Source: Homalodisca vitripennis
Lineage: Eukaryota > Arthropoda > Insecta > Hemiptera > Cicadellidae
Length of the DNA stretch: 64,000 nt
Direction: 5' to 3'
Assembly: GCF_021130785.1 (NCBI RefSeq)
Contig: NC_060209.1
Coordinates: 23,994,001-24,058,000, forward strand
Shown here in pieces: positions 25,018 to 41,110 of the stretch. The notes under the pieces are model-generated. The model was given only the letters and a program-made list of their open reading frames with translations. It was not told the origin of the DNA and did not search any database. The translations under genes and the position numbers were made by a program. Every line of letters begins with the position of its first letter. Position 1 is the stretch's first letter.

Positions 25018-25128
25018 ACAAGAGATGGCGTTTTTCGCAAACTTTAAAAGGGACTCCTGGAAGAGCGTTATCTTCCAGATCATCACCACCCTAATATAGG
25101 CGGGATTCCTTTACATAATCTGTGTGAG
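25018..25128 (+). CDS. Probable N-terminal exon of a membrane protein, with in-frame TAG
   Basis: An acceptor (TTTTCTGTAATGTAACTTTACAG, AG at 25016-25017) is followed seven bases on by ATG at 25025. The exon ends at 25128 with donor AG|GTAAGC. The frame reads MAFFANFKRDSWKSVIFQ then IITTLI, a TAG at 25097-25099, then AGFLYIICVR. Third positions are strongly C/G (TTC, AAC, AGG, GAC, TCC, AAG, AGC, ATC, CAG, ACC), unlike the AT-rich flanks, which is the best codon-bias signal in the window. The residues from VIFQ to IICV form one hydrophobic membrane segment broken only by the TAG. Thus the exon is probably real or recently lost, and the stop may be a mutation, polymorphism or base-call error. 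Product not recognised; it may belong to a gene whose other exons lie far away. Confidence 0.5.
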
Positions 25129-25324
25129 GTAAGCTAAGTTTATTTTTCCCACCCTCTCAAATGATCTGAATCTTTGCTAACACTCAGCCAATAATGCATT
25201 TAAGTTTAAAATTTTTCTTTTACCACTGTGTTTTCTCTTGTGGGGTTCAAACTATAGAACAAATAACTCTCGAGATTCACCCTAAATCAATCAAAGAAAT
25301 TATGAACATTGTGTAAGAAAGTGA

Positions 25325-25390
25325 AGGAAACAGGATTGTTCCGGACATTTGCCATCGTTCAGTGGAAAATTCAGTTACACCATAAAGTTT
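25325..25390 (+). repeat. Fragment of the CTTTGTTTAAAG mosaic repeat
   Basis: GTGAAGGAAACAGGATTG-TTCCGGACATTTGCC and CATCGTTCAGTGG match GTGAAGGAAACAGGATTTTC, CGGACATTTTACATCGTTCAGTG at 53293-53335. No hammerhead-like tail is left. Confidence 0.5.
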
Positions 25391-25506
25391 TCAACCTTAA
25401 CATTTACGCAAAAAAGTTCAATGGTTAGTGTGTTTAGTTAACTTAAGATGCAAGCTCTCAAGGTCTTTTATTTGTTTACTATTTCCGGGTCCGTACCGAG
25501 AATCAA

Positions 25507-25645
25507 TTCTTTGTTTGAAGTTTATTTTTGACGATGGAAGGTTTGTGAAGGAAACAGGAGTTTTCCGGATATATTCCGGATGTCCGGAAAAATCCTGTAT
25601 CCTTCACAACCCTTCCATCGTCAAAAATAAACTTCAAACAAAGAA
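25507..25645. mobile_element. Small palindromic element (two 62-bp arms)
   Basis: The left arm TTCTTTGTTTGAAGTTTATT...TTTTCCGG (25507-25568) is nearly identical to the reverse complement of 25584-25645, with a 15-base loop. The arm sequence is the head of the mosaic repeat also seen at 40750, 51938 and 53257. It is thus a head-to-head pair of that family or a MITE-like fold-back. The open frame crossing it (25428-25673) is an artefact of the palindrome. Confidence 0.75.
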
Positions 25646-25816
25646 GTGTAGGAAAGGTACGTTATTATTTTGAGGAGTATTATGATATGTTTTCTTCTTC
25701 TATCATATTAAATAAACTGCAGTGCACGTACTATTAAACCACACAAAAGAATTTATACCTGCATTTATAGGGAGGTTTATTTTTCAGACTTATGTTAATA
25801 ACAAATATTATAGTCT

Positions 25817-25825
<9 letters not shown>

Positions 25826-25862
<37 letters not shown>
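25826..25862. repeat. (TA)n microsatellite
   Basis: Uninterrupted TA dinucleotide of about 36 bases following TTATATATAAATATA. Confidence 0.95.
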
Positions 25863-25867
<5 letters not shown>

Positions 25868-26021
25868 GTAAATTTTGTAGAAAATCACTGTGTATAACTA
25901 CAACAGCTACCAAACAGCGTGGCGCAGGCGGCGGGTTCTCTTTGAAAGAAAGGTGACAATGAGCGGTGGCTGAAGGCAGGATTGATTACTGTTGCCTTTG
26001 TTCTATTGTTCTCCTCAGTAT

Positions 26022-26101
26022 ATCAACTTACAAACAATGGAGTCTTCCGCCGTAATCTTGGTAGTGCCGCGTATCCTTTAGAAATTGTATTTGATGTGTA
26101 G
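26022..26101 (+). CDS. Weak terminal-exon candidate
   Basis: TTGTTCTATTGTTCTCCTCAG ending about 26019 is a strong acceptor. Downstream, one frame is open to TAG at 26099-26101 and reads YQLTNNGVFRRNLGSAAYPL then EIVFDV. Another frame joins in phase to the donor at 25128 and ends after about 12 codons. The stretch 25915-26090 is GC-rich for this region. No product is recognised and no second exon supports it. Confidence 0.2.
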
Positions 26102-26157
26102 CCCTTGCAGCAATATTGTAAAAGATGGGGGTTTTTCACTCTGAACGTCATTAAAAT

Positions 26158-26158
<1 letters not shown>

Positions 26159-26211
<53 letters not shown>
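26159..26211. repeat. (TA)n microsatellite
   Basis: TA dinucleotide run of about 50 bases. The open frame that crosses it (poly Tyr-Ile) is not a gene. Confidence 0.95.
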
Positions 26212-26214
<3 letters not shown>

Positions 26215-27056
26215 TATTTCATATTCTATTACAGGTAAACATGTTCAAGTCTTAATGGCATCCTTAGAAAATGTTTTCATAGATCCCAGGTTTTTCAGGA
26301 TATTTATTCACATAATTCACAATTCATGTCTTAACGTTAACCTGATCAGGTACTCGATCTTGGTAAAGTCCAATATTTCTAGTTTCAATTTAACTAATAT
26401 ATAAAATTTTGATAATCCTTCCATGAATACTCAGTAATATTTTAAACAAACTAATAAATACGAATGTTTGCAATAACAATGCACTATTATTATATACCAG
26501 GTGCCTAAAACAACGCCGGAACTGTACAATGCAATAGGAATATTTTTGTTACCTCCTTTAGTAATACGATGTTTTTTGTTAAGCAATCTACCAAATGGGT
26601 AATGTTTATTTAAAGATCTCACAATCACCGGGTAAAATTCCCAATCCTGCGTTAAATCACTGTAATATTCTACATGACTCTGTGTAATAGTCTACATGAA
26701 AGGAACCTTGATAAGTGATAAAAACTCATTTCTTAATGATCATCTTTCACGATACGAGAATGTTTGTGCAAAATTTTACCTAATCTCAGAAAATTAATCA
26801 ACAGTGCAGTAAGATTATAATTGTGGCTTCGGTAGAAATAGCATTCCCGAAAATGTTAATACTTGGTTGGTCCACGTTAAGTGCCATTGTTGAAACACAC
26901 ACTTGGACAGCAAAGCTTCTACCCAAACTTCTATACGAGTACTTACGATACACTTTCGATTAGACCTACTTTTTGTAACCCATATGTATTACAAAAGTTA
27001 TACTTGTATTGTATCAACTTTTCAACAACCCTAATGGTAGTAAAGGGTTGGTACCC
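26212..27056. other. AT-rich sequence, nothing recognised
   Basis: Short open frames only. No repeats were found until the satellite begins. Confidence 0.45.
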
Positions 27057-29622
27057 TCTGGTGGTACATAATGCTCTGTATCAGATTTATTAATCAATTA
27101 GCTATCACCCTTGCACTTCTGGTTGCTAGAACCATCAAATAAAATAACATATTATGCGGCCGATACTGAAGCATAATACATCTGTGATAGTACTTAATGC
27201 TCTGTATCACATTTATGACAGAATTAGCTATCAGACTTGCACTTCTGGTCGCTAGAACCATCCAATAAAATATCATTATATGCGGCCGATACTGTGTCAT
27301 AAACAACTATGATAGTACTTAATACTCTGTGTCATATTTGTGATTAAATTAGCCATCAGCCTCCCAATCCTGGTGGCTATATCCATCTCTTAAAGTACCA
27401 TAATGTGCGGCCGGTACTATAGCATAATACAGCTCTGATTAATATTAATGCTCTGTTTCATATTTGTGACAAACTTTGTTATCAGCCCGCAGTCCTGGTA
27501 TCTATAACCATCCATTATAGTTCCATAATGTGCGGCCGATATTGAAGCATAATACAGCTTTGATTGTACTTAATACTCTGTATCATATTATTGTGACAAA
27601 GTTAGCTATTAGCCTCACAGTCCTGGTAGCTATAACCATCCATTATAGTTCCATAATTTGCGGCCGATATTGAATCATAATACAGCTTTGAATGTACTTA
27701 ATACTCTGTATCATATTATTGTTACAAAGTTAGCTATTAGCCTCACAGTCCTGGTAGCTATAACCATCCATTATAGTTCCATAATGTGCGGCCGATATTG
27801 AAGCATAATACAGCTTTCAATGTACTTAATACTCTGTATCATATTATTGTTACAAAGTTAGCTATTAGCCTCACAGTCCTGGTAGCTATAACCATCCATT
27901 ATAGTTCCATAATGTGCGGCCGATATTGAAGCATAATACAGCTTTGAATGTACTTAATACTCTGTATCATATTATTGTTACAAAGTTAGCTATTAGCCTC
28001 ACAGTCCTGGTAGCTATAACCATCCATTATAGTTCAATAATTTGCGGCCGATATTGAAGCATAATACAGCTTTGATTGTACTTAATACTCTGTATCATAT
28101 TATTGTTACAAAGTTAGCTATTAGCCTCACAGTCCTGGTGGCTATAACCATCCATTATAGTTCCATAATTTGCGGCCGATATTGAATCATAATACAGCTT
28201 TGATTGTACTTAATACTCTGTATCATATTATTGTTACAAAGTTAGCTATTAGCCTCACAGTCCTGGTAGCTATAACCATCCATTATAGTTCCATAATGTG
28301 CGGCCGATATTGAAGCATAATACAGCTTTGATTGTACTTAATACTCTGTATCATATTATTGTTACAAAGTTAGCTATTAGCCTCACAGTCCTGGTAGCTA
28401 TAACCATCCATTATAGTTCCATAATGTGCGGCCGATATTGAAGCATAATACAGCTTTGAATGTACTTAATACTCTGTATCATATTATTGTTACAAAGTTA
28501 GCTATTAGCCTCACAGTCCTGGTAGCTATAACCATCCATTATAGTTCCATAATTTGCGGCCGATATTGAAGCATAATACAGCTTTGATTGTACTTAATAC
28601 TCTGTATCATATTATTGTTACAAAGTTAGCTATTAGCCTCACAGTCCTGGTAGCTATAACCATCCATTATAGTTCCATAATTTGCGGCCGATATTGAATC
28701 ATAATACAGCTTTGATTGTACTTAATACTCCGTATCATATATTATGACAAAGTTAGCTATTAGCCTCACAGTCCTGGTGGCTATAACCATCCATTATAGT
28801 ACCATAATGTGCGGCCGATATTGAAGCATAATACAGCTTTGATTGTACTTAATACTCCGTATCATATTTGTGACAAAGTTAGCTATTAGCCTCACAGTCC
28901 TGGTGGCTATAACCATCCATTATAGTTCCATAATGTGCGGCCGATATTGAAGCATAATACAGCTTTGATTGTACTTAATACTCCGTATCATAATATTATG
29001 ACAAAGTTAGCTATTAGCCTCACAGTCTTGGTAGCTATAACCATCCATTATAGTTCCATAATGTGCGGCCGATATTGAAGCATAATACAGCTTTGATTGT
29101 ACTTAATACTCCGTATCATAATATTATGACAAAGTTAGCTATTAGCCTCACAGTCCTAGTAGCTATAACCATCCATTATAGTTTCATAATGTGCGGCCGA
29201 TATTGAAGCATAATACAGCTTTGATTGTACTTAATACTCCGTATCATATTATTGTGACAAAGTTAGCTATTAGCCTCACAGTCCTGGTGGCTATAACCAT
29301 CCATTATAGTTCCATAATTTGCGGCCGATATTGAAGCATAATACAGCTTTGATTGTACTTAATACTCTGTATCATATTTGTGACAAAGTTAGCTATTAGC
29401 CTCACAGTCCTGGTGGCTATAACCATCCATTATAGTTCCATAATGTGCGGCCGATATTGAAGCATAATACAGCTTTGATTGTACTTAATACTCTGTATCA
29501 TATTTGTGACAAAGTTAGCTATTAGCCTCACAGTCCTGGTGGCTATAACCATCCATTATAGTTCCATAATTTGCGGCCGATATTGAATCATAATACAGCT
29601 CTGTTGGTACTTAATGCTCATA
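27057..29622 (+). repeat. Satellite array, 125-128 bp monomers, about 20 units
   Basis: The marker GCGGCCG occurs 20 times (27156, 27282, 27407, 27532, 27660, then every 128 to 28684, 28811, 28937, 29065, 29193, 29321, 29447, 29573). Each monomer reads ATATTGAAGCATAATACAGC, TTTGATTGTACTTAATACTC, ATTAGCCTCACAGTCCTGG and AACCATCCATTATAGTTCC. The first four units are shorter (125-126 bp) and the most diverged; the central ones are near identical and grouped in 512-bp four-unit blocks. The array ends by decay after 29600. No gene lies in it. Confidence 0.95.
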
Positions 29623-29810
29623 TACCGTATTAGAAATATAGACCTCAGTCCTTAATATGATGAAATTAAAACATGAATTGCACTTATTCCTTGTCCTGGA
29701 TGAAGTTTTATTAAACATTGGAGTAAAATTTTTTCAAAACTCGTGAACCAAATACTGCAAGCATTGAATTAACTGTCCAGATGTTTGTCTTTGCTTGGAA
29801 AGGAGAATTT
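29623..29810. other. Short unique stretch between satellite and SINE fragment
   Basis: No recognisable content. Confidence 0.5.
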
Positions 29811-32289
<2,479 letters not shown>

Positions 32290-32460
32290 CGCTTGGTACA
32301 ACAGCAGGCGATTGAGGCGAGGTCTGAATTGAAATCATCTGTTGAGGCTTTTTATGGCCTGAGGGAAACCATTGATCAGTCTGACACCAGCTTGTGGGGG
32401 CAGGCGCTCGAAAGCGGTAGATCTCCGTTGTTGAGTTCTGAAGTTTTCTCTCCCTCTAGA

Positions 32461-32700
32461 CTAGTAATGGTCCCCACCCTGAATCAAAATAAGAGATAGA
32501 GACACAGCATTTTTACATGTTTCTCTAGATTTCAAATTTGAGATGATTCGAAAAGTTCGTCTTTGTAATCTAAATACTCTCTCAATATTGTATTTGGCAC
32601 AGGTACCCCAAAGTATTATCCCATAAACCAAATTTAGAGAGATCAAGCCAAAATATACCATTCCAAAGAGTTGTATGGGACAAAAATGTTTCTGATTTAC
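32461..32700 (-). pseudogene. Non-LTR retrotransposon reverse transcriptase, C-terminal fragment
   Basis: The minus frame reads QLFGMVYFGLISLNLVYGII followed by LWGTCAKYNIERVFRLQRR and FRIISNLKSRETCKNA. This fits the stretch after the RT catalytic core of insect Jockey-like/R1-like elements: an 'S-x-L-x-YGIxxWG' motif, then 'FxLQ+RxxRII', then 'xRExCR'. The catalytic YADD region and the endonuclease are missing, and coding similarity fades after about 32470. It is a dead, 5'- and 3'-truncated copy. Clade assignment is from memory of the motif set. Confidence 0.75.
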
Positions 32701-33008
32701 GTAAAATATAGATGCCTAGAACAAACGCTGTTAATATGGTCCTTCCAGCTCAACATACATTTGTTGCCCTTTAAAGAATTATATTCTACATAATATTATA
32801 AACGACTATGGAATTCCTGGAATGCTTTATCTGAACAACTAAACTTATTAGGACATTTGAGTATTTAAATTTGAGATGTCTCTTAAGTACTCTGATGTTC
32901 CCTGCACGAACAAACACCTTTCAGAGAGGTTAACGGCGGGGACATGGTGTCCTACGAGTACTCAATATTCTGGTCAAATAGTGAGAGATAGCTGCACTAA
33001 ATAAGTTG

Positions 33009-33300
33009 GCTGAAGTGTGTGGGATGTTTGTGACGATGTTTTGATGGCTTTGCTTGACATCGTGGGCAATCGGGTTGGCGAGTTCACGGACCATTTTAGA
33101 CCAAAGGACGAGAGAGTAGCAAAGAACGGCTGGATCCCCCTTGTATCAATGCTACCCATAACGGTGGTTTTCAAGAGATCATTACATTTATCAAAAAAGG
33201 AATCTGCAACCGTTTGGCAACCTATACAACCCAATTATTGCAAGTTATCCGTGTCGCTTGAAGGCTACGTTTACACTTTTGTTGTTCAGTCACAGTAAAT
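33009..33300. other. Unassigned open stretch, both strands
   Basis: Plus 33017-33298 and minus 32974-33234 are both open for about 90 codons and GC-richer than their flanks. The plus frame has DEVLMALL-like and KNGWIPLVSMLPITVV segments; the minus frame has DSFFDKCNDLLKTTVMG. I recognise neither. Given the RT scrap next door, a transposon remnant is the likeliest source. Confidence 0.3.
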
Positions 33301-33931
33301 CTGTATTTTAAGTGGTTCAAAATGTAAATATATTTTGTAAAAATAGCTACACGTCCCTTTTATAGTTTATATTATAAGAATTGTTTACGAATATAAAATG
33401 TTTTATTTGATAGAAATTAATTGTTTTCAGTGAAACCGGGCTCTGATATTATCAAAGTATTAGGGTTGCGCTCGTCACACACAATAGATCACTCCTTTAC
33501 CTTCGTCGGGATTTAGGCGTTCTCAGGATAATTTTAAAAATTTGTAATATTAAATTTCTTAAGGTTTTAATCAGGATTGGTTTTTACTTATTTTTGAGAG
33601 AATTTAATATTCTTAGGTACATTTTCTCTAAGTCTTGTTGACATTAATTTTTTTCATCTGTTTCTGTTCACTCGATGGTGAACAGGGGTGCATCCGAAAA
33701 GGGGTTGTAGGGTAAGCGCAGGAGTCGTGTGTTGTGATGTTGTAACGCAGCAAATAAGAGGATGTTAAGTTACACGTGGGGGCGATGTCATCATACCCAA
33801 TGCGCAAGCAGGCGCTGCAGTAGGCGGTGGAGACGAGGACTTATATCAGTGATAGTGGATACCAGGCTGAAAAGATTCGTGTGTTGGATGTGGGGTTTCT
33901 TAATAATTCCTGTCTGATTTAGCCACAAGTA
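33301..33931. other. Mixed sequence before duplication copy A
   Basis: AT-rich to 33660, then a G-rich block (33680-33870) with AAGCAGGCGCTGCAGTAGGC and others. No frame, repeat or splice pair is supported. Confidence 0.4.
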
Positions 33932-34071
33932 TCAGTCTGGCCAGCCCCTGCTTGCCTCGCCAAGCTAGGCCCATTTCGTGCCTCGAGAACAATTTTTAGC
34001 TAATCCGGTTGAAATTCAGGACATAAGTGTTGTACGTAACAACCAATTTTTCCATATATAAGTTCACGAGG

Positions 34072-34347
34072 ATGGATCCATGGTTGATGGCACATTCATC
34101 TGGCAGGTCGTGGCGGTGCGGCAGCGTGTTGATGACTAGGTTGCTGTTTCCTGTCTGGTGTTATTATATTTCTACAGATGGCTGCAAATTTGAATTGGTC
34201 CTCGTTAGCCAAATCATTAGTTCTAGCTACCAGTTAGCCAAATCATTAGTTCCAGCTATCAGAACCTCACAGTGGCTTCCTGTAACAGGTGCCGGCAAGC
34301 TAGGACTTCAGTTTATCACCGGGTTTACAGTCACCAGACACTGCTGA
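34072..34347 (+). CDS. 91-codon frame shared with copy B (44722-44997)
   Basis: ATG GAT CCA opens a frame to TGA 34345-34347. It aligns to 44722-44997 with no indel and five amino acid differences, although indels are common elsewhere in the duplication. Residues 25-44 include VWCYYISTDGCKFEL. In the overlapping frame, upstream bases encode DGSMVDGTFIWQVVAVRQRV. 'DGTFIW' then 'YxSxxGxKxxL' about 20 codons later recalls the opening strands of a MATH/TRAF domain, split across two frames. That reading is speculative. There is no known product. Confidence 0.3.
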   Translation: MDPWLMAHSSGRSWRCGSVLMTRLLFPVWCYYISTDGCKFELVLVSQIISSSYQLAKSLVPAIRTSQWLPVTGAGKLGLQFITGFTVTRHC

Positions 34348-34608
34348 GTTGACTTTTATACCCACTAATTCAGCACTGGGACGTGCGTGGCTGTCTCATC
34401 TCATACAAACGGTTTTTTTTAACTGATACTTTTCCTCTCGGTTCTTTCTATCTTTTATTTGTTCCTTGCTATTTTCTGCTATATGTATTTTAATTAAGTT
34501 CTTTTAATAAGGTATTAGTGAAATTTAAGGGAAGGGTACGATCTTCTTTTAGACTGCTATTTGAAAGTTTACAACTCTGGTTTTAACAATAGTTAAACCG
34601 TCTTTATT

Positions 34609-34848
34609 TTGTTTAATTCCGGCATTCATATTTTTCCCTTCAAACTTCAAGGTCTCAGTCTCGGTTTTCAAGACCACGTTATTTTAGGGCACGATTTCCC
34701 GCTCCTCGGCACATCTCCTGAAGTGGCGTGTCGTCCACTGCATAGAGGATCTGTAGTCGTCGCCACTAAGGCAGATTTCTCGCGAGAAAATGGTGGGGAC
34801 TCATATTTAATGGCACAAGCCATGGTTGAGATCCGGAAGCGCGGTTGA
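34609..34848 (+). CDS. Open frame whose reading frame is kept in both duplication copies
   Basis: The frame runs ...VILGHDFPLLGTSPEVACRP, then VVATKADFSRENGGDSYL, and ends ...MVEIRKRG with TGA at 34846-34848. In copy B (to 45507) two indel clusters occur in this part, and each adds a net three bases. The same frame and the same stop are thus kept from HDFPLL onward. Upstream (about 34638) a one-base difference shifts the frame. The residue pattern is basic and soluble-looking. ILGHDF might be read as a retroelement protease-like strand, but nothing else fits. Unrecognised product. Confidence 0.35.
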   Translation: MFNSGIHIFPFKLQGLSLGFQDHVILGHDFPLLGTSPEVACRPLHRGSVVVATKADFSRENGGDSYLMAQAMVEIRKRG

Positions 34849-34998
34849 TCTGATCGACGCTGGAACAGAACTGAAAGATTTCTCCACAAAAATGTGGTCC
34901 GACTCTATTTATAGGTCTAACAGAGCTTTTAATTGTACACTTGTAGCTTCATTACCTTCTCCTTTAGACGTATATTTTTATTTGCCGATTCTTTATAG

Positions 34999-35047
34999 GG
35001 TGGTAAGAACGTGAACGAAACATCGGAATATATGGAGACATTGTAAG
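34999..35047 (+). pseudogene. Exon-like segment, frameshifted copy
   Basis: The acceptor TTTATTTGCCGATTCTTTATAG is excellent and the donor TTGTAAG|GTAAGC is near consensus. The frame begins GGKNVNETSE and reaches TAA two bases before the donor. In copy B (45656-45705) one extra base in the GATATATAT run removes the stop and keeps the frame open into the donor. Copy A is therefore either pseudogenised or carries a base-call error. Confidence 0.45.
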
Positions 35048-38533
<3,486 letters not shown>

Positions 38534-38624
38534 TACTTATTTAAATCTCTCGAATGTGTCTTGTTTTAGACGATATATGGAGAATTTTGATGTTTTATTT
38601 TTCTGTATTTTGTATATGTGTATG

Positions 38625-38627
<3 letters not shown>

Positions 38628-38680
<53 letters not shown>

Positions 38681-38683
38681 TGT
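38628..38683. repeat. (TG)n microsatellite
   Basis: TG run following TGTGTATGACTG. In copy B it is shorter and interrupted (about 48870-48901). Confidence 0.95.
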
Positions 38684-39427
38684 ATAACTTTTTAAATTCA
38701 GCACTGTTTTTAATTACTTGTGTTTTTAACTATGGTTTGTCATGTAAACATTAAATACTAATAAATAGCAAGAATTTAATTACAGATTAAGCCTTATTTT
38801 GGTTGATATTCTTAAAGTTGTTTTTTATTCTTCTTACCTTTTATAAGCAGTATTTATTTAAAATATAATTTATAATATTTCTTAATGTAATTGCTAGGCT
38901 GACAAAACCGTCATTATGTTATGTTCTGGTATAAATTCCCGTACGGTTCTTCAGAATAATACTTTTCTGTTATTGCTGTAGAGGTTTTTTTACCGTGTTT
39001 TTAATTGCTATTCATTCATTTTACAAATACTAAAATATTGAAGTAAGTGGACTTAAATTTACTTTCAAGAAATTGAACTTCCGTTGAGATAATAATGTTT
39101 TTCATGGATATTTATGAAATAATGATCAACGCTATAATTATATTTAAATCTTTAAATTTACTATCTATATTATTGTTAATTATTTCAAACTGTTACATGT
39201 ACCTAATAAAAAAATTTTTTGTAAGATTTAGGGATTTTTCTCTGTGCATCACATGTATTTATATTATTTTACATTGTTTTAATTACGTTATGTTATTATT
39301 TAAAAACTATTTTATGGTCTAATCCAATTTGTAAATAGAAGTCATTTGACATGTATTTGGTCTTCCGATCATATGTTAGTTTGGTTATTTAAACACATAT
39401 GTGAAAGAAACGGCCAAATACAAAATA

Positions 39428-39537
39428 ATTGAATCGTAAAAAGTGAGGGCTCTGTGTTGTAATGGTAGCACATTCACCCGGCAAGTAAGAAATCCGGGTT
39501 CGAGTCCCGGCGGAGCAAGTACTTTTTGCGATTCAAT
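39428..39537. repeat. 17-bp inverted arms flanking the tRNA-like head
   Basis: ATTGAATCGTAAAAAGT (39428-39444) and ACTTTTTGCGATTCAAT (39521-39537) are complementary except for one position. They bracket the tRNA-like sequence exactly, so the head sits in the loop of a potential 110-base hairpin. Confidence 0.8.
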
Positions 39538-39589
39538 GTTTATTGAAATAAATTAAATTCGGCTATTGCTATTTATACAAATTTAATGA

Positions 39590-39630
<41 letters not shown>
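39449..39630 (+). mobile_element. tRNA-headed SINE, copy A
   Basis: 39449-39517 folds as a tRNA: acceptor GCTCTGT/GCGGAGC, an A-box-like TGTTGTAATGGTAG, a weak D arm, anticodon arm TTCAC/GTAAG with loop CCGGCAA (GGC at the anticodon place, but C instead of the universal U at position 33), and T arm CCGGG-TTCGAGT-CCCGG, which includes a perfect B box. The body (39518-39591) is AAGTACTTTTTGCGATTCAA through ACAAATTTAATGAATG, and the tail is (TA)n at 39592-39630. Transcription by RNA polymerase III is implied by the A and B boxes. The missing U33 and the attached body argue against a working tRNA. Confidence 0.75.
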
Positions 39631-39634
<4 letters not shown>

Positions 39635-40749
39635 TTGTATCCCAGTTAAGATTTGTTCCTGATCCATACGGTAGGATTTAGGCTGAGTATTTGTACAAAA
39701 CCTTCGTTAAAAATAAAAGATGTGATGTGATTTTAAAGTACAGTTTATCTTATTGTCTAACCGTTAAAATGATCGAAATACAAAACGTTGTATGAAACAC
39801 AATACATGATATGAAATGAAATAAATGTACCAAATTCATACGAAACTACGAAGGAATTACGCAGTCTTGTTTTACAAATACGAATTACGAAGCTATTCGA
39901 AATACAATGAGCCATGTTCACCAGGAAAGTAAACATTCTCTTCCAAGAGACAGAGAAGACAAAGGTAGTGGAGGACACAATACAATTACACATACCCGAC
40001 ACTTGCTGGGTCTAAGCCTATTGTTTTAGCAAAATCAACTGTCTGACAACAATAGACTTAACACTGTTGCTTTGTTCCATGGCCAATGCGTGGACGCACA
40101 CAAGTATAATAAGTCTGAAATTAAGAGAACCTCTACTAAGATGGCAATTTTAGCAAGAACGTTTGTTCTCTCAAGATGAGACAATTTTGTCTCTAGGTCT
40201 CTTTCGTCGTATAATTTGCAGAATACTTAGACTAATTTCGTAAATAATAACCCAAAATGAATAAAAAGACTTATAACACATAGTGTTCTGGTTTAATTCT
40301 TCACATTCCTTCTTGTACATTATAATAAGCTCAGGCAATTAATTGTAAGAATAGGTATCATATGAAATGGCGAATATAAATACCATAAATAATTGATTTA
40401 CCATCATAAAAGATGCAAATGAAGTATCTAAATTGAAGCTGTACCAATAAATTAATAAAAATAAAACCTGAAAATGTATAAACTAGTCAGTACAGATATA
40501 TTAACAATTTACTGGTTTATCCAACAAAAGAGTCAAGAGCGGCCAATCCAAACCATAAACAATTCAAAAACCTTGAGTTCTGTGAATTATTTCACTACTA
40601 TGAGTTCAGCTAAATTTTGCTCTATATTTCATATATTATGCAGCGAATTCATAATTGTATGTATTAAACACTTTTTTTATTGTTATTGTACTCTATCTAG
40701 ACATTAGCTTTCGTGTGATACGCATAAATATGTATAGTACAGCTGTACT
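39631..40749. other. Duplicated sequence without genes
   Basis: Matches about 50817-51937 of copy B, with open frames 39757-40002 (minus) and 40474-40707 (plus). Neither carries a domain. Their preservation in copy B only reflects the duplication. Confidence 0.45.
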
Positions 40750-41110
40750 CTTTGTTTAAAGTTTGTTATTGACGATGGAAGGTTTGAAAGGATAACAGGA
40801 TTTCTTGTTAGAATCCCACTGTAGTCTGTGCTAGTGTGATGTTAGATTGTGATCCTCGAACTTGTGATTTGTGCTCGGGACTTGGATCCTGTACAGTGAC
40901 AACGCCTGGACTGGACTACAAGGAGCTTTTGAGTATGTTTGAATCAATTTCTTCCCCTTCTTTACTTCTTTACGTTAATTTTATTCTTGTATGTATTAAT
41001 ACCTCCCCCACCTGACGAAGAGGGCAGATTGCAATCCTTCGAAACGTCGTGTTATACCTTTTGTAACAGCTTTACTGCTGTAAAAACATACAAACGTGTT
41101 GTAAGTTTGT
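40750..41110 (+). mobile_element. Mosaic non-autonomous element with hammerhead-like tail, copy A
   Basis: The order is CTTTGTTTAAAGTTTGTTAT, GACGATGGAAGG, AACAGGATTTCTTG; then TGATTTGTGCTCGGGACTTG, CAACGCCTGGACTGGACTAC; then CACCTGACGAAGAGGGCAGA, TTGCAATCCTTCGAAACGTC; then TTTTGTAACAGC. The middle and tail match 11288-11555, and the head matches the palindrome at 25507 and the element at 53257. There is no coding capacity. Confidence 0.7.
41011..41050 (+). ncRNA. Hammerhead-like motif CTGACGA...CGAAACGTC
   Basis: CCTGACGAAG, then AGGGCAGATTGCAATCCTT, then CGAAACGTCG. GAAG/CTTC and GG/CC can pair between the two boxes. The closest relative in the window is the minus-strand copy at 53347-53386, where GAGA/TCTC forms the stem. 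One extra A relative to a classical core and no clear stem III leave its catalytic status open. Confidence 0.35.

Noticed and set aside
25428..25673. 81-codon frame crossing 25507-25645
   Set aside because: It spans a near-perfect palindrome with known dispersed-repeat arms.
27057..29622. CRISPR-like array
   Set aside because: The entire 128-bp unit is repeated with no unique spacers, and the context is eukaryotic.
39095..39322. Hydrophobic frame conserved in copy B (50260-50487)
   Set aside because: Nearly all Ile/Leu/Phe/Asn from AT-rich codons. Conservation reflects only the duplication.
39449..39517. Functional tRNA gene with a GGC anticodon
   Set aside because: It lacks the U33 of the anticodon loop, has a weak D arm, and is fused to a conserved body and dinucleotide tail present at other loci. 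It is a SINE head.
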